Positions 37,387 through 45,487 of a stretch of 64,000 bases of DNA are shown in pieces (position 1 is the first letter of the stretch; every line of letters begins with the position of its first letter). The notes beneath the pieces were generated by a model. It had not been told where the DNA came from, made no database searches, and saw only the letters and a list, made by a program, of their open reading frames with translations. Source of the DNA: Saliniramus fredricksonii (lineage in GTDB: Bacteria > Pseudomonadota > Alphaproteobacteria > Rhizobiales > Beijerinckiaceae); the NCBI RefSeq assembly GCF_900094735.1, contig NZ_FMBM01000001.1, forward strand, positions 1,262,501 through 1,326,500, read 5' to 3'. A program made the position numbers and the translations under genes.

Positions 37387-37764
37387 ATGACCTGCCAGCC
37401 ATCATCCGATACGCATCACGCCTGCACCTTTCCCCGCCTGCGGGCCGGCTTCGCTGCCGCAACCTTCACCCTCGGCATGGGGGCGTTCGTGGCAGCGCTC
37501 GCACCGCAACAGGCTGCGGCGCAGGAGGCCTTCATGGTCTGTGATGAACAGCGTGCCCTCGAACAGGCCCTGGCAAGCGACGGCGATTTCATGCCCGATG
37601 GCTGCCGGGTCATGCGGCTTTCCACGCTCGATACCGATCAGGGGCGGTTCTGCGTCATGGAATTCGACGAATCCGATGATCCCGGCCTGATGGACCGGCT
37701 CACCGATGCAGCCCTGCCCGATACCTGGTGGATGCGCTGCGCGGATCTCGGCGAGGCCATGTGA
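37387..37764 (+). CDS. small secreted protein of unknown function
   Basis: The product has 125 residues. A Tat-independent signal sequence covers roughly residues 15-46 (LRAGFAAATFTLGMGAFVAA, ending AAAQ). The mature part has four cysteines (MVCDEQ, DGCRVM, RFCVMEF, MRCADL), which could form two disulfides in the periplasm. I do not recognise a family. AGAGGAG lies 7 bases before the ATG at 37387, which decides the start against an upstream in-frame Met. The C-terminal codons and stop lie inside a 19-bp tandem duplication. Confidence 0.65.
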   Translation: MTCQPSSDTHHACTFPRLRAGFAAATFTLGMGAFVAALAPQQAAAQEAFMVCDEQRALEQALASDGDFMPDGCRVMRLSTLDTDQGRFCVMEFDESDDPGLMDRLTDAALPDTWWMRCADLGEAM

Positions 37765-37790
37765 CGCAGTGGAGGCCATGTGACGCAGTG
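37753..37790 (+). repeat. 19-bp tandem duplication at a stop codon
   Basis: GAGGCCATGTGACGCAGTG occurs twice in a row (37753-37771, 37772-37790). The first copy holds the last codons and stop of the small secreted protein; the second is untranslated. It looks like a recent slippage or repair event. Confidence 0.9.
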
Positions 37791-37804
37791 GACGAGGCAC
37801 GCAT

Positions 37805-38659
37805 ATGAGCGAGGAACTCAGACCACGCCAGACACAGCCGCATCAGCCCGGGCGCGAGGATACGATGCGGCCCAGGCCCGATTCCGCGCCGCGCTTCACC
37901 GGCTCCGGTCGCCTCAAGGGCAAGGTGGCGCTGATCACCGGCGGTGACAGCGGCATCGGTCGCGCCGTCGCCCGGGCCATGGCCCGCGAGGGCGCCGAGA
38001 TCGCCATCGCCTATCTGGACGAGCACGTGGATGCGCGCGAAACCTGCGGACTGGTTGCGGATGAAGGACGCGAGGCGCTCGCCGTGGCGGGTGATATCGG
38101 CGATCCGGCGCATGCCGGGGCGCTGGTCGCGCAGGTTGTCGCGCGGTTCGGGCGGCTCGACATCCTCGTCAACAATGCCGCCGAGCAGCATGAATGCGAT
38201 GATCTGACCGATATCACGCCGGATCAGCTGGAGCGGACCTTCCGCAGCAATGTCTTCGGCTATTTCCACGTCACCCGGGCCGCCCTGCCGGCCCTGCGCG
38301 AGAGCCGTGGCACGATCATCAACACGACCTCCGTCACTGCTTATCGCGGCTCGCCAAAGCTGATCGACTATGCTGCGACGCGCGGGGCCATCGTGGCCTT
38401 CACCCGTTCGCTCTCCATCGCCCTGCAAAAGGACGGTATGCGGGTGAATGCGGTGGCGCCGGGGCCGATCTGGACGCCGCTGATCCCGGCCTCCTTCGAC
38501 GAGGAGCGCACCGCCACGCATGGTTCCGGCGCCCCGATGCAGCGTGCCGGCCAGCCCTGCGAGATCGCCCCGAGCTACGTCTTCCTCGCCAGCGCCGATG
38601 CCAGCTACATGTCGGGCCAGGTTCTGCATCCCAATGGCGGCGAGATCATCGGGGGCTAG
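37805..38659 (+). CDS. SDR-family oxidoreductase (YghA-like)
   Basis: A 284-residue short-chain dehydrogenase with the long N-terminus typical of the YghA group (HQPGREDTMRPRPDSAPRF). It has the NADP-binding motif ALITGGDSGIGRAVARAMA (Thr-Gly-x3-Gly-x-Gly) near residue 44, NNAAEQHE near 128, and the active-site Ser with Tyr-x3-Lys replaced. In this copy the expected catalytic segment reads IDYAATRGAI, keeping the Tyr but with Arg-Gly where Lys is usual. An aldehyde or general carbonyl reductase role is usual for the group, but this residue change makes activity uncertain. Confidence 0.82.
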   Translation: MSEELRPRQTQPHQPGREDTMRPRPDSAPRFTGSGRLKGKVALITGGDSGIGRAVARAMAREGAEIAIAYLDEHVDARETCGLVADEGREALAVAGDIGDPAHAGALVAQVVARFGRLDILVNNAAEQHECDDLTDITPDQLERTFRSNVFGYFHVTRAALPALRESRGTIINTTSVTAYRGSPKLIDYAATRGAIVAFTRSLSIALQKDGMRVNAVAPGPIWTPLIPASFDEERTATHGSGAPMQRAGQPCEIAPSYVFLASADASYMSGQVLHPNGGEIIGG

Positions 38660-38800
38660 ATGCCCACAGGCAGCGGCGCGCCAGTGGCATCTGCGCAGAA
38701 TCGCAAGGCGCGGCCCCTTGCGGTCGTCGAGCCGCTCATGCACCTTGATCGGGCACAGTTCCCAAGCGCCAGCGCTTTTCCGACCGCATGAGAGGTATCC

Positions 38801-39670
38801 ATGTCCCGCATCGTTTTCGTCAACGGTGAATTCGTCCCCTATGAAGAGGCGCGCATCTCCATCATGGATCGCGGCTTCCTCTTCGGCGACGGAATCTACG
38901 AGGTCGCGGCGGTTCTGGGCGGGCGGCTCGTGGATAACGATGCGCATCTGGCGCGGCTGGTGCGCTGCCTCGGCGAAATCGGGATCGAAAATCCCTATCC
39001 GGTCGCGGAATGGGCGCAGCTCGAGGAAGAGCTCGTCAAGCGCAACGGGCTCGTCGAGGGGCTCGTCTACATGGAGGTGACGCGCGGCGTCTGGGAGCGC
39101 GATTTTCCCTTCCCGCCGGCGGATGTCAAACCCACCGTGGTGATGTTCACCCAGGAGAAATCGATCACCGGCTCCAAACTGGCCGAGACCGGCGCGAAAG
39201 TGATCACCGTGCCGGATCTGCGCTGGAAGCGCCGCGATATCAAATCCGTCGCGCTGCTCGCCCAGGTCCTGGCCAAGCAGGAAGCGGCCAAGGCCGGCGT
39301 CTCCGAGGCCTGGATGGTGGAGGATGGCTATGTCACGGAAGGTGGCTCCTCGACGGCCTTCATCATCACGAAGGACGGGCGCATCGTCACCCGCCCGCTC
39401 TCCAACGCCATCCTGCCCGGCATCACCCGCCAGGCGGTGATGCATCTCGCCGAGGAGCAGGGGCTCACGCTGGAGGAGCGGCTGTTCACCGTGGAGGAGG
39501 CGCTCGATGCGGCGGAAGCCTTCTACACCTCCGCTTCCGCCTTCGTGATGCCGACGGTGGAGATGGACGGCAAACCGATCGCCGACGGCAAGCCCGGCCC
39601 GCTGACACGCCGGCTGCGTGCGCTCTATCTCGATATGGCGCAAGCCACGAATTCCGGAAAGATGGGCTGA
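38801..39670 (+). CDS. dat: D-amino acid aminotransferase (PLP fold type IV)
   Basis: A 289-residue class IV aminotransferase. The N-terminus reads SRIVFVNGEFVPYEEARISI with DRGFLFGDGIYEVAAV. The PLP lysine is Lys148 in RRDIKSVALLAQ, a D-amino-acid aminotransferase-type context. Phosphate-binding VTEGGSSTAFI and a late LPGITRQAVM block follow. It moves amino groups between D-amino acids and 2-oxo acids (D-alanine and 2-oxoglutarate to D-glutamate). It ends 4 bases before the next gene, a D-carbamoylase, so the pair forms an operon for D-amino-acid metabolism. Confidence 0.88.
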   Translation: MSRIVFVNGEFVPYEEARISIMDRGFLFGDGIYEVAAVLGGRLVDNDAHLARLVRCLGEIGIENPYPVAEWAQLEEELVKRNGLVEGLVYMEVTRGVWERDFPFPPADVKPTVVMFTQEKSITGSKLAETGAKVITVPDLRWKRRDIKSVALLAQVLAKQEAAKAGVSEAWMVEDGYVTEGGSSTAFIITKDGRIVTRPLSNAILPGITRQAVMHLAEEQGLTLEERLFTVEEALDAAEAFYTSASAFVMPTVEMDGKPIADGKPGPLTRRLRALYLDMAQATNSGKMG

Positions 39671-39674
39671 AACC

Positions 39675-40607
39675 ATGCGCAGGATTCGCGTTGCTGCGGC
39701 CCAGATGGGGCCGATCCAGAAGGCCGAGACCCGTGAGCAAGTTGTGGCGCGCATGATCGCGCTGATGGATGATGCAGCTGGCAAGGGTGCCGATTTCATC
39801 GTCTATCCCGAACTCGCGCTGACCACCTTCTTCCCGCGCTGGTATCACGCGGATCGCGCCGAGGCCGATCACTGGTTCGAGGCGCAGATGCCCGGGCCGC
39901 AGACGCAGCCCCTGTTCGACCGCGCCCGCGAACACGGCATGGCCATGTCCTTCGGCTATGCCGAGCTGACGCCGGACGGGCACCATTTCAACACATCGAT
40001 CCTCGTCGACAAATCCGGCGCCATCATCGGCAAGTATCGCAAGATCCACCTGCCCGGCCATGACGAGTACGACGAGGAGCGCGCCTTCCAGCATCTGGAG
40101 AAGCGCTATTTCGAGCCCGGCGATCTCGGCTTCCCGGTCTGGCGCATGCTGGGCGGCATCTTCGGCATGTGCATCTGCAACGACCGGCGCTGGCCCGAGA
40201 CCTATCGCGTCATGGGGCTGCAGGGGGTCGAGATGGTCGTGCTTGGTTTCAACACGCCATCCGTCAATTCGCAGAAGGGCGAGGAGGGGATCGAGCAGCG
40301 CATGTTCCATCATCGCCTCTCGCTCCAGGCCGGTGCCTATCAGAACGCGACCTGGGTCGTCGCCGTGGCGAAGGCGGGCAGCGAGGACGGGCACCATCTG
40401 ATGGGCGGGACCATGATCGTCGATCCCGACGGCTTCATCGTCGCACAGCTCGGCCACGAGGATGACGGCGTGCTGGTGCATGATTGCGATCTCGACGCCA
40501 CGCGTTTCGGCAAGGAGACGATCTTCGATTTCGCCAGGCATCGCCGCATCGCGCATTACGGGCTGATCACCGGGCGGGTGGGGGCCGAGCCTCCGCCGGA
40601 AGAGTGA
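39675..40607 (+). CDS. N-carbamoyl-D-amino acid hydrolase (nitrilase superfamily)
   Basis: The 310-residue enzyme has the catalytic triad Glu46 (VYPELALTTFFPRW), Lys123 (KYRKIHLPGHDEYD) and Cys168 (GMCICNDRRWPETYR). It also has the substrate-loop residues typical of Agrobacterium D-carbamoylase. It hydrolyses N-carbamoyl-D-amino acids to D-amino acid, CO2 and ammonia. The ATG at 39675 begins the conserved MRRIRVAAAQMGPIQ. The upstream aminotransferase would use its product. A D-hydantoinase, the usual partner, is absent from the window. Confidence 0.93.
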   Translation: MRRIRVAAAQMGPIQKAETREQVVARMIALMDDAAGKGADFIVYPELALTTFFPRWYHADRAEADHWFEAQMPGPQTQPLFDRAREHGMAMSFGYAELTPDGHHFNTSILVDKSGAIIGKYRKIHLPGHDEYDEERAFQHLEKRYFEPGDLGFPVWRMLGGIFGMCICNDRRWPETYRVMGLQGVEMVVLGFNTPSVNSQKGEEGIEQRMFHHRLSLQAGAYQNATWVVAVAKAGSEDGHHLMGGTMIVDPDGFIVAQLGHEDDGVLVHDCDLDATRFGKETIFDFARHRRIAHYGLITGRVGAEPPPEE

Positions 40608-40716
40608 GGCAAGCGAAAGCCTGAGGCGGCTTGCCGATTCTTCTTGCCAACGGGGAATTTCCGGCTAAAGCAAATCTGCTTTCCAGCACGGAAGAGCCCC
40701 CAGGAAGAATCCGCCC

Positions 40717-41643
40717 ATGGCACGCCTCACCATGTCACGGTCGACCGGCGACCTGATCGCCGATCGGCGCTACGGCTATGCCCGATCCTGCTTCGATGCC
40801 GACGATCACACGGGCGCGGCGGATGTCGCGCGCGCAGTGCTGGAACGCGCTCCCGGTTTTGCGCCGGCCTGGTCGCTGCTCGGCGAGGCCGAGGCGGCCC
40901 TGGGCAATCGCGAGGCGGCGATCGATGCGTTGCTCAAGGCGCTCGAGATCGAGCCGGAAGATGTGCTCGGCGCCTCGATCACGCTGGCGCGTCTGGGCGC
41001 ATTGCCGCAGGCCGCAGCGCTGACCAACGGCTATGTGCGCACCCTGTTCGACCGTTATGCCGGCGCTTTCGACGCGCATCTGACCGGTCAGCTGGAATAC
41101 CGCGCGCCCGCACAGATCAGCGATGCGCTCGACCGGCTCGCGCCCGGGCGGCGCTTTGCGTCATGTCTCGATCTGGGATGCGGGACCGGGCTGATGGGTG
41201 CCGCGATTCGTGAGCGCGCCGCGTATCTCACCGGCCTCGACATCGCCCCCGCCATGGTCGCGAAAGCCGCCGAAAAGCGCATCTATGATGCGCTGGTCGT
41301 GGCCGAACTCACCGAATTTCTGGCCGGGCAGTCCGAAGACACGCATGATCTGATCCTGGCCGCCGATGTGATGGTCTATATCGGCGATCCGGCGCAGGTG
41401 CTGGCCGGTGCGGTGCGCGCATTGCGGCCTGGAGGATTGTTCGTGTTTTCGGTGCAATCCGCACGTGAAACGATGCCCGAGGGTTTTCGCATCGGCGCCG
41501 ATTCGCGCTTTGCCCATGACGCGGCCTTCCTGCGACGCCGCGCCGCCGATGCGGGTTTCACGATCATGCTCTTCGAGCCGGCAACGACTCGTCGTGACGC
41601 GGGTGCGCCGGTTCCGGGCTATCTCGTCGCGTTGGAAGTGTGA
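40717..41643 (+). CDS. TPR-containing SAM-dependent methyltransferase
   Basis: The 308-residue protein has TPR-like helices at residues 18-95 (ARAVLERAPGFAPAWSLLGE, AIDALLKALEIEPEDVLGAS). A class I methyltransferase domain follows with motif I CLDLGCGTGLMG (about 148), acidic loop LTGLDIAP, and motif IV LILAADVMVYIGD. The block LFDRYAGAFDAHL preceding it is typical of this small TPR-methyltransferase family. The substrate is unknown. The 3' end overlaps the convergent PhzF gene by 80 bases. Confidence 0.85.
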   Translation: MARLTMSRSTGDLIADRRYGYARSCFDADDHTGAADVARAVLERAPGFAPAWSLLGEAEAALGNREAAIDALLKALEIEPEDVLGASITLARLGALPQAAALTNGYVRTLFDRYAGAFDAHLTGQLEYRAPAQISDALDRLAPGRRFASCLDLGCGTGLMGAAIRERAAYLTGLDIAPAMVAKAAEKRIYDALVVAELTEFLAGQSEDTHDLILAADVMVYIGDPAQVLAGAVRALRPGGLFVFSVQSARETMPEGFRIGADSRFAHDAAFLRRRAADAGFTIMLFEPATTRRDAGAPVPGYLVALEV

Positions 41644-42535
41644 GCCGATCGCGCGCGCCGGTTTCCCCGAGAAACCGGGCGCTGCCCGATATGCGCACAT
41701 GCGGAAAGCGCCCTGCCAGCCCGAGCCGCCCGCCCGGCGCGGAGGCTTGCCATGCGCGCAGCCGCGCCCTTCCGAGTCGCGCGGCCCAATAGCCGTACAG
41801 CTTGCAATGTGCCGAGACGCAGACCGCATCCTCGTCGATGCCGATGCGCGGGGCGAAGAAGCGCGACACGATATCCACGGGCTCGCCGCCATCGGGCATG
41901 GCGATATCCGGATCGGCTGCGGCGGTGATGACCAGTCCCCGGCAGGGCAAACCCGCGATTGCCGCGATAGCGGGGCGATGCGCGATCACGGCATCGGCGC
42001 TCTCCAGTACGGCGACGATGTCGTCGCGCGCCTGCAGCACCGCTTGCGGACGCCGCCCGAGCGCGCCCGTCACCGCTTGCGCGATATCGGGCATGGCCCG
42101 GGTGAGTCCGAGAGCGGGCAGGTCGATGGCGATCCGTTCGCCTGCGCGGCGGGCGTGGAGGATGCCGCTGGCGGATTCGAGGCGCCAGGATGCTTCGCGA
42201 TCGGGCGTGATGCGATAAAGCCAGGCTGCGGCGGCCAGGGTCCCGTGGCCGCACAGGTCGAGCTCCGCATTCGGGCTGAACCAGCGGATCCTGTAATCGG
42301 CCTCGCCCGCTCCCGGAACCAGCAGGGAGACGATCGGCAGGCAAAGCTGGCGCGCCAGCGCGCTCAGCGCCGCCGGGGAGGGCGCATCATCACGGATCAG
42401 TACGCCCGCCGGGTTGCCGGCGAAGTGATCATCGGCGAAGGCATGGACGATGGCGAGCCCCTGCGCATCGGCAGGGGCGCAGGCCTGCGCGGGATCACCG
42501 GCGGGCTGGCTGAGACTGAATCCGTTACGGGTCAT
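41564..42535 (-). CDS. PhzF-family isomerase
   Basis: A 323-residue PhzF-fold protein (duplicated diaminopimelate-epimerase-like fold). It has DDHFAGNPAGVLI near residue 37, the catalytic-type Glu in SPNAELDLCGHGTLAAAAWL, and DEDAVCVSAHCKLYGYWAARL near 255. Family members isomerise small acids; this one's substrate is unknown and there are no phenazine genes nearby. The last 25 or so residues (DRLTLPTRRDSPEPAHPRHD onward) extend past the family's usual end and are encoded opposite the end of the methyltransferase gene. Confidence 0.85.
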   Translation of the reverse strand: MTRNGFSLSQPAGDPAQACAPADAQGLAIVHAFADDHFAGNPAGVLIRDDAPSPAALSALARQLCLPIVSLLVPGAGEADYRIRWFSPNAELDLCGHGTLAAAAWLYRITPDREASWRLESASGILHARRAGERIAIDLPALGLTRAMPDIAQAVTGALGRRPQAVLQARDDIVAVLESADAVIAHRPAIAAIAGLPCRGLVITAAADPDIAMPDGGEPVDIVSRFFAPRIGIDEDAVCVSAHCKLYGYWAARLGRARLRAWQASAPGGRLGLAGRFPHVRISGSARFLGETGARDRLTLPTRRDSPEPAHPRHDESLPARRA

Positions 42536-42735
42536 GCCGGTCTCCGGGCTGCGTTGATGCGCGTCATGCGTGCGTCATTATCACAATATTCGTAAAGATT
42601 GTATCAGCTTCGGCTGCCTTGCCGTTATCGGTGTGCACAACGCCCCGAACCCGCTGCCCGCTTTGTGGCCTTGCCAGCCCGCCCGCACCGCCGCAGGCTG
42701 GGATGATCCAGGAACATGTGTGAGGGGAGGCCGGC

Positions 42736-43497
42736 ATGGCGGAACGGGAGAAGACGGGTACGATGATCGTCACCGGGGGCAGCCGCGGTATCGGCGCGGC
42801 GGTGATCGCGGGCGCGGCGCGAGCCGGCTACCGGATTTGTTTCAGCTATGGCGCGGATGTGGCGGGCGCCGAACGCGTCGTCGCGGATGCGGAGGGGGCA
42901 GGGGCGGAGATCACGACCGTCAAGGCCGATATGGGCAGCGAGGACGGGGTCATGGCGCTGTTTGCCGCCTGTGACACGGCATATGGCGCGCCGGATGTGC
43001 TGATCAACAATGCCGGCATTACCGGCAAGTTGACCCGCGTGGCCGATATGGAGGCCGGCGAAATTACCCGGGTGATGAATATCAACGTGCTCGGCTATTT
43101 TCTGGCCGCGCGCGAGGCGATCCGCCGGATGTCGACGCAACGCGGCGGGCGCGGTGGCAGCATCGTCAATGTCTCCTCGCGTGCCGCCGTGCTCGGGGGG
43201 CCGGGCGAGTTCGTGCATTACGGCGCGAGCAAGGGCGCCACGGATACGATGACGCTCGGCATGTCGAAGGAAGTCGGTGCCGAGGGCATCCGCGTCAACG
43301 CGGTGCGCCCCGGTCTGATCGAGACGGATATCCATGCGCTGGCCGGCGCGCCGGACCGGGTCGATCGGCTGATGAGCGGTGTGCCGATGGGCCGCGCCGG
43401 CAGTGCGGAGGAAGTGGCGCGCACCATCCTGTGGCTGGCCGGGCCGGATTCGTCCTATGTCAGCGGCGCCCTGCTTGATGTGTCGGGCGGGCGTTGA
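42736..43497 (+). CDS. SDR-family oxidoreductase (3-oxoacyl-ACP reductase-like)
   Basis: This 253-residue classical SDR has the nucleotide motif MIVTGGSRGIGAAVIAGAA (residues 10-28), NNAGITG near 93, Ser-x12-Tyr-x3-Lys in VSSRAAVLGGPGEFVHYGASKGA (Tyr near 163), and the FabG-like end GSAEEVARTILWLAGPDSSY. It reduces a carbonyl with NAD(P)H; the substrate is not evident. A hairpin after it at 43541-43566 terminates the opposite strand rather than this gene. It stands alone between the PhzF gene and the flagellar cluster. Confidence 0.87.
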   Translation: MAEREKTGTMIVTGGSRGIGAAVIAGAARAGYRICFSYGADVAGAERVVADAEGAGAEITTVKADMGSEDGVMALFAACDTAYGAPDVLINNAGITGKLTRVADMEAGEITRVMNINVLGYFLAAREAIRRMSTQRGGRGGSIVNVSSRAAVLGGPGEFVHYGASKGATDTMTLGMSKEVGAEGIRVNAVRPGLIETDIHALAGAPDRVDRLMSGVPMGRAGSAEEVARTILWLAGPDSSYVSGALLDVSGGR

Positions 43498-43529
43498 CGC
43501 ATCAGTAGATACGGCAGGGCAGAGGCAGC

Positions 43530-43566
43530 AAAAAAGGGGAGGCGGCCCCGGAAGACCGGGGCCGCC
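43530..43566 (-). terminator. terminator of the flgF-flgG-flgA-flgH transcript
   Basis: GGCGGCCCCGG (43541-43551), loop AAGA, and CCGGGGCCGCC (43556-43566) form a perfect 11-bp stem. Read on the - strand it is followed, after a few bases, by six Us (A-run at 43530-43535). It lies 72 bases after the flgH stop. Confidence 0.8.
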
Positions 43567-43637
43567 AGGGATGCGAGACGGCGGGCAGGTGGGGAGCGCG
43601 CCCGGGCTCCGTCTCGCGGGACCGTGAAACCGGTTGC

Positions 43638-44390
43638 TCAGAAGGGCAGCAGGATATCCATCACCTGCTGGCCGTAGCGCGGCTGCTGCACATCGGTGAG
43701 ATGGCCCCGTCCGCCATAGGCGATGCGCGCCTGCGCGATCTTGGTGGAATCGATGGTGTTGTCGGCATCAATGTCTTCCGGTCGTACCACGCCGGCGACG
43801 ATGAGTTCGCGGACCTCGAAATTCACCCGGATCTCCTGCTTGCCCTCGATCACGAGATTGCCGTTGGGCAGAAGCTGCGTTACCACGGCGGCGACATTGG
43901 TGGTGAGCTGCTCCGAACGCCGGGTCGAACCCTCGCCGCGGCTGCTGGAATCGGAATCGACGCCGACCAGAGCATCGGCGCGGACATCGTCGGGAAGGAC
44001 GCGATCGAGCCGGGTCTCGAATCCCATCAGGCTTTCTGCGCCCAGATTCTCGCCGTTCTGGCGTGAGCGCTCGGTCTGGTTCCTGAATTGCGCCTGATCG
44101 GTGACCCGCACCCGCACGGTGAGGATGTCGCCGACCCGGGCGGCGCGCTGGTCCTTGAAGAAGGCGCGCGAACCGTGGCGCCAGAGCGAGTTGGAGGCGA
44201 AAGCCGCCGGCTCGGCATCCGGCATGGGCATGCGCACCGGCTTGTAGCCGGCCTGGCTGGTCGGATCCTCGATCGCCGAGAGCGCAGGCGCGCGCCCGAC
44301 ATTGGCGAGGCGATCGGCGGCGCCGCAGGCGGCGAGGCCGAGCACCAGGGAGAGAACGCCGATGCGGCGCAGGAAGCGGGGGGTGAACAT
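43638..44390 (-). CDS. flgH: flagellar L-ring lipoprotein FlgH
   Basis: A 250-residue outer-membrane lipoprotein. The signal peptide MFTPRFLRRIGVLSLVLG ends in the lipobox LAAC, with the lipidated Cys near residue 21. The FlgH body carries SLWRHGSRAFFKDQRAARVGD, DILTVRV, and the C-terminal GVVRPEDIDADNTIDSTKIA and IAYGGRGHLTDVQQPRYGQQ blocks. FlgH rings form the outer-membrane bushing of the flagellar rod. The start at 44390 is preferred over 44411 because it begins directly at the signal peptide; the upstream ATG overlaps the flgA stop. Confidence 0.95.
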   Translation of the reverse strand: MFTPRFLRRIGVLSLVLGLAACGAADRLANVGRAPALSAIEDPTSQAGYKPVRMPMPDAEPAAFASNSLWRHGSRAFFKDQRAARVGDILTVRVRVTDQAQFRNQTERSRQNGENLGAESLMGFETRLDRVLPDDVRADALVGVDSDSSSRGEGSTRRSEQLTTNVAAVVTQLLPNGNLVIEGKQEIRVNFEVRELIVAGVVRPEDIDADNTIDSTKIAQARIAYGGRGHLTDVQQPRYGQQVMDILLPF

Positions 44391-44410
44391 GGCTGAAATC
44401 CCTGCTCGCA

Positions 44411-45481
44411 TTACTGGATGATGCGCTGCGTCGCGGCGACGGGCCCGAGCGAGGGCGCCTCCACCGTAACCCGTCCCTGACCGCTGACGGTCGCCTGCAG
44501 GACGCGTCTGGATTCGGGATTGGTCACTGCGATGACCTCGCCACGCGCGCCGGATTCCTTGGCCGCGCCGCGCATGGTCAGGGTGAGGTTGCGGCTGCGA
44601 TAGATGATCATCACGTTCTGTCCGCGCTCGACCAGGACCTCACGCGCGAGGTCACCGCTGCGCAGGGCGCGCCCCGCAGCGAGGTTGCGCCGGGCCACGC
44701 GCTCTTCGAGATCGAGCTGCGCGTACCAGGCATCGCGCGGGATGTTGGCGGCAGGGCGGCGTTCGATGCGAAGATCGGCCGGGTTGATCCGTTCGCCACG
44801 CGATACCGGGCGTTCGAGCATGGCGATCTCGACGGTGGTGACGGCGCGCCCCGCCACCATTGCCTGGCCGAGCCGTCGCGAGGCGCTCTCGCCGACATAG
44901 ACCAGCGCGGCGAGGCGCCCGCTGCCGTGATCGTAGCGCAGATCGGTCACCGCCACCGGGTCGGCGGCGTGAGGCGGAACGCGCATATGCGGTGCCCGGC
45001 CCTCGAAGCGGATCTCGATCGCCTCGGCCGGCTCACCCCGCTGTGCGGCGATGGCCTCGGCCAGAGCCGCAGCGATCTCGTTTTCGTCGATCTCGCGCGC
45101 AGCGCGGGTGACGTGGACCTCATTGCGACCGAAAGTCTGGGGCGGTCGCAAGCCGAGTTGCTCGGCAGCGGCAAGGATGCGCATCGTGGCGATGGTGCCG
45201 TTCTCGCCCAGATCCGGTGCGCGGAAAGCAGCGATTTCCGCGACGTCGTCGGGAATGCCGGCGAGGAGATCGCCGATCGTGACGACATCGGCATCGACCG
45301 TGACGTCGCCGCGCAGCCGCGGCGCGTCATCGGCATCATCGCCGGTCGCGAGGGCGGGCACCGTCAGGACAACGACGAGGGTGATCGCGAGAATGAAGCC
45401 GGCGACACGGGCGATCAGCCCGGGACCGAGACGCGCGCAGCGCTGTGCGCCGAGGGGATGGATGCGACGATCAAGGCTCAT
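44411..45481 (-). CDS. flgA: flagellar P-ring assembly chaperone FlgA
   Basis: A 356-residue protein, longer than the usual FlgA. A cytoplasmic stretch, a signal/anchor segment (residues 22-46, ARVAGFILAITLVVVLTVPA), an N-terminal domain, and the SAF/C-terminal domain (VSRGERINPADLRIERR near 232, RNLAAGRALRSGDL, GQNVMIIYRSRNLTLTM) can be seen. FlgA helps FlgI assemble the P-ring in the periplasm. It lies 6 bases from flgG. No flgI gene is in the window, so the P-ring gene must be elsewhere. Confidence 0.92.
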   Translation of the reverse strand: MSLDRRIHPLGAQRCARLGPGLIARVAGFILAITLVVVLTVPALATGDDADDAPRLRGDVTVDADVVTIGDLLAGIPDDVAEIAAFRAPDLGENGTIATMRILAAAEQLGLRPPQTFGRNEVHVTRAAREIDENEIAAALAEAIAAQRGEPAEAIEIRFEGRAPHMRVPPHAADPVAVTDLRYDHGSGRLAALVYVGESASRRLGQAMVAGRAVTTVEIAMLERPVSRGERINPADLRIERRPAANIPRDAWYAQLDLEERVARRNLAAGRALRSGDLAREVLVERGQNVMIIYRSRNLTLTMRGAAKESGARGEVIAVTNPESRRVLQATVSGQGRVTVEAPSLGPVAATQRIIQ

Positions 45482-45487
45482 GACCTG

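Noticed and set aside
37700-39799. 699-codon - strand ORF opposite the SDR and aminotransferase genes
   Set aside because: It spans two well-supported genes on the other strand and shows no motif.
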